Assembly (NCBI RefSeq): GCF_002776525.5
Contig: NC_045441.1
Coordinates: 105,326,744 to 105,390,743, forward strand
Length of the DNA stretch: 64,000 nt
Direction of reading: 5' to 3'
From: Piliocolobus tephrosceles
Lineage: Eukaryota > Chordata > Mammalia > Primates > Cercopithecidae
In this document: positions 60,151-64,000 of the stretch, piece after piece
Position numbering within the stretch: position 1 is the first letter of the stretch
Layout of the letters: each line of letters starts with the position of its first letter
Notes under the pieces: model-generated
Told to the model about the DNA's origin: nothing
Databases searched by the model: none
Seen by the model: only the letters and a program-made list of their open reading frames with translations
Made by a program: the position numbers and the translations under genes

Positions 60151-61180
60151 GTAGTCACAGCACATTTGGCTATGCTATGAACAATATAATGAAGTCATAC
60201 TAATGGAATTGTTAGTTCTTAGAATCAACCATTAAATAAAGCAGGAGATGTGACTGTGGTTATACTACCACAAGTTGGTGGTAGTAGGGGAAGTAAAAGG
60301 TGAGGAAAGACCAGAAGTGCTAATTCCCTCATCACAAAAGGAGGGGAGTCAAGAGAGTGTCCACAACTGAGGAAATAAGAAATAGAGTTTTGAGTATATT
60401 AAAACATAATAATTTTATAGAACCATTTGGAAGGATGAGTAAACTGTATAAGTGAAATAAGCCTTCATCTATCATAGTGGACTATTAATAATATCTAAAG
60501 TTGATAAATTTAGGAAAAGACAGCATTATAAATTATAAAATAACACATTATTTACAGACATGGAGTTGATTACCATAAGAAAAAATATTGGTTTCCTCTT
60601 GGGAGTGGGACTTGGGTCAGAAATGTTGGAATAGGGGACTGTTACATTTCATTATGATTCCTTCAGTATGACTTGATTCCCTTGATGTATTTAACTTTAT
60701 TCTTAAGGGTATAAGATTAAACAAATTTATAGTCAAAATTTCAGAAAATGGGAAAAAATTCAAAAAACTTGGACTATAGGTAACTACTGTTGACATTTTA
60801 CTTATGATTGTATTAAACTTATTTTACTACCCTGTTAAGAACTGAGATATTTACAGTATTTATTCATTCCATAAAAAAATGCTGTCTCTGTATTTAGTAA
60901 TCTTCTCTATATTTTAGTACAGTTATGCTTTTCTTATAGGACCCACGTATTTCTGATTAATCTTACATTCTCTATTTCTGTTGGTAGAAGAAATCTTTTT
61001 CCCATTATATTTCAAATAGTTATGGGTGGTGAAAAGGATGTTTCAGCAGAGTGAGAGACTCTCAGCAAAAAAGGGTAACTGACAGACTGGTAAGTCAGAC
61101 AAAGAAGAAAAATGCCAAAGAAGAGGGTCAAGAACCACTCATATGACTGAAATCCCTCACCCACATAGGAGTTTTAAAAA
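60151..61180. other. Unique or unrecognised stretch
   Basis: AT-rich; part may be HAL1/L1M 3' sequence. No gene seen. Confidence 0.4.
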
Positions 61181-62575
61181 GTTCAGGAGCTGGAGATGAA
61201 AGGCAGGTTCATAAAGAGGATTCCTTGGAGAGAGTTGTTATAATGCTGTGAGTACCCCCACTGGGAGGGGGTAATGGGGTGACTACCCCTTGCCTCAAAT
61301 CCTAGTGGAAAAGGATTTAATTGGGCCCTCAGAGAGATTGGTACATGGCCCTGCAGTTGGTAGGTCCAGTGCACCAGTGTTGATTCTTGCCCGTGAAACC
61401 AGAAGAGCATTGGCCAGGTGCTGAGAAACGAGTTCAAGAGGCAGCTGTGGATCTGCATGGGTGCCCAGACTTGCAAGGGCAAAGGTTGTGAAAGGGTTTC
61501 CCACAGACCAGAGGGCCATGAATAGAGTGCCAATATATGGCCATGGGAGGTCCTGCCCATGAGGGCCACCTGGAACAGCAAACCGACCTCAGAGAGAAGC
61601 TAGGGTATCAAATGAATTCCTAAAAGCCATGGAAAGAGTAAGGCAAAGAAGCAACTGCGTACAGGTGGGAGATCCCCAGTATCAGGAGTATCAGTGCAGG
61701 ATGCCACTGTAAATATCAGAAGATGCAGTCTGCCAGAGCCAGGTTACCACGGTCCTAGTCAAGTTCAAACTCTTCTGCCTTCCTTATGTCTCTTTCCTCC
61801 CCTCCACCTCTCTTCCACCCCTTGAGGAGTCGAAGACTGCAAGCTGAAGAAGGAAGAGAAGGAAAGAAGCAGCTATCCCTATTTCCTTCTCCAGCTAGAG
61901 GAGTTAAGAGTAGCTGTAATTTTGACAAGGCTGGAATCTTTGCCCTTTACATGGAAATGGTCCATTCTCATTACTATAGTGAGACTGTATCTTCAAAACA
62001 TATCCTGGGGAAAAAAAAAAAGAAGAAACAGTTTAAATTTTCAGTCAACCTGCCAGAACAACCATACCTACCAAATTTTTCGTAAGTCCTGATTATTTAT
62101 CAGACCAGTTGCACTACTCTACTTTAGGAAACAAAAAAAATGCACAGCTCTTCTCCCTTGCTCTTGTGACTTCTCTGTACCCTTTCTTTGTCATCTCAAA
62201 ATCCCTATTGCTTTCATCTGGTTTTCGTCCCGTCATCCCAAGGCTGAATTATTTCATTCTACCTAACTCCTGAGTGATATTCAATTTAACACTTTGCTTG
62301 GTTTTAATTTATGACTCTCTCCAAGGGGCTGTCTTGGCTCTTTGCTCCTTTGGGTTCCACACACTTGACCAGCTAAGCTCCTGGGACACCATATCCCAAT
62401 GTCAGACCCCTGTCACTGTCCAGGAGTAAGGGAAGAGAGTAATTACCTAACCCTAACAAGATGATTGTTCTTCCAAAGAACAAAGCCAGGTTAACAACAT
62501 TCGATTGTAAATGATACACTGGAATTGTGCCTTTTCTACCACACTGGTTGAAATAAACTTGTCCAAAAAAAAAAA
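61181..62575. other. Higher-G+C stretch ending in AATAAA plus A-tail
   Basis: This region is clearly less AT-rich than the rest of the window. The longest frame, 61183-61581 on the minus strand (132 codons), has no family I recognise. On the plus strand the stretch ends with AATAAA (62552-62557), 7 bases, and a 16-base A-run, the form of a processed mRNA 3' end. It may be a retrocopy of an unidentified transcript or an ERV-derived fragment. Confidence 0.35.
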
Positions 62576-64000
62576 AAAAAGAGGCTTATTACTTTTTTTT
62601 TTTTGGACAGTGACAGTAGTTTAGTTCCTTGGAGTTTTTAGCTTTTCTCCAATTCTGACACTACGACCAAACCAGACATCTTGATGTCTTTCAGGGTTTT
62701 ACTGCTGAGCTTTACCCTCTATTTGTGATCAATAGGTCAGCCAAGACCCTCACTCCACATCCCATCCTTGGCTGCACCTACAGCTTTAGTAGTCACTTCT
62801 AAATATAAGTATGGGCCCTTGAGTGCAGCAGACTGACAGAACCTCATCCTCTGACTGAAAAGTGACTTCAAGGTAGCTGTTTCCGCCCGTATCTTTCAGA
62901 GCTGAGATCTGAGCTCTGGTCTGGTGTAAACAGAACATTTTACTCTTCTGAAACTACTGAGGCTGCCTCTCCAAATAAAACAGGAAGCCTGGTACCTTGC
63001 AAAGCACTCTCATTCAGAAATTCTAGATATCTTAGGCACCAAATTCAAGGAGGCAACAGAACACACAGCATTTCCAGTCTGAAGTATGGCAGAAGATACA
63101 AACAGGTGTCTCAAAAAAAAAAATTTTTTTTTTTTCCTGAGCCTCTAGGGCTGAGCTTTGGGTCTGGTGGCTCTGCTGGGAAAGAGCTGGCTGACGACCC
63201 CATGAAGGGGATGGTAGGAGTAGGTCATGGTTCCCTTCACTGTGGAGATTGGGTTATTTCTCAGGACTTTGTGTGGAATGACCAAGGCCTGAGGATGGAG
63301 TTCTTCAAAGGTTCAGGGGGTGGGAGTGGTGCCCCCTGACTGTGAAACTGTCATTCATAATGAAGCAGAGTATTTATTCTACCAGTTACTGGATAACATG
63401 GAATGAGAAGAGTCCTGCATATTAACTAGCATAGCTCCAGAATCCCTACTCTTTCTGAATTGATAAGCCTCACTGAGGACAGAAGGCCATGTGGGGACTG
63501 CTCTTAGTGTTTCACAGATGTTGGCCATGCAGCTCCGTTGCCAGCTGTGCTGAAATAGCACTACCTGCAATGGGTCAAAAAAAGAAAAATCACAAAACAA
63601 AATGGTGCATGGTTTGCAAGGGGGCTGCTTACTTCACCCCTGGACTTCACAGCTCCCATCCTATTTTGCACTGTCTGGGTAATAAGCATTTTCTTATGTT
63701 TGGGCAAAACTAGAGTGGCAAGCAAGCTCCTGCCTTTGGATTGAAGAGAGACTTAGTGATGCCACATAGTTATGTGGACCAAGCCTTGCACTCTGGACCT
63801 ACCTCCTCACCAGCTGTAAGGCTCTCCCGTCTACCTGCCATGATCCTCTCATCTCCAACATGTTGTGGTGGGGACCAATGACATAAAAAGTCAGTTAAGC
63901 TGTTATATTCATTAGTCACTGTCCATGATTCTCTACTCTCGAGTATCTCTCCTGGATGCAAACCTGACTCATAAATAACATGGGAAAACATTTTTTATGC
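62576..64000. other. Unrecognised stretch, no supported gene
   Basis: Single-copy-looking sequence of moderate G+C with A and T runs at 63113-63135. No repeat family, RNA gene or exon that I can support. Confidence 0.4.

Overview
The window is primate nuclear DNA, AT-rich and dominated by nested transposable elements. I found no convincing host protein-coding gene. The Alu at 59616-59961 carries the base combination typical of Old World monkey (cercopithecid) AluY copies: CTCAAGCC near the 5' end, GAGACGGGCGG, GGGCGAGGTGG, GGCGTAAACC and GATCaGGCCAC (GATCCGGCCAC in the usual copy). Together with a 402-bp solitary LTR at 1196-1597 that I do not recognise from ape genomes, this points to a macaque, baboon, guenon or close relative rather than human. 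That is an inference from diagnostic bases, not a database result.

Layout. 1-3370: an antisense L1 (ORF2 reverse transcriptase back to ORF1), split by the LTR and by an Alu. 3458-4600: an Alu, an MLT1-like LTR and a possible mRNA 3' end. 4600-8160: mostly unique DNA with a ~290-bp sequence present twice (about 5256-5550 and 7751-8046), a 74-bp tandem duplication and two Alu-type elements. 8160-10410: an old sense L1. 10410-15366: unique DNA, MIR and L1 3'-UTR scraps and one Alu. 15367-17019: a Tigger1-type DNA transposon keeping the transposase tail, with two Alus inside. 17020-24950: unique DNA plus L1M, MIR and L2 relics. 24960-25990: an L1M 3' end split by an ERVL-type LTR with a 5-bp target duplication.

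25990-38715 is almost entirely antisense L1: one old element (to about 30255) carrying a further LTR-like insert, one twin-primed L1 (30455-31663), and one L1 running back to its 5' UTR near 38715. The last holds an Alu, a processed pseudogene of MIPEP (mitochondrial intermediate peptidase, 34273-36580, flanked by a 14-bp target duplication), and a 5' UTR built of degenerate ~64-92 bp repeats. 40824-46948 is a full-length but dead sense-strand L1PA with target duplications. 46949-64000 holds MIR, Alu, MaLR, MER20, a Tigger-type MITE, truncated L1s (one a very short twin-primed copy), a HAL1/L1M relic, the monkey-type AluY, and about 3 kb of higher-GC sequence at the right end that I could not identify.

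Nothing here works as a pathway. The open reading frames are relics of L1, Alu, Tigger and MIPEP, or chance frames. The informative content is insertion history: nesting order, target-site duplications, twin-priming inversions and local duplications. I did not find an undescribed biological system. The best leads are the recent-looking LTR, the fold-back rearrangement inside the AluY, the 2.5-kb-spaced direct repeat, and two or three unexplained exon-like or 3'-end-like stretches.
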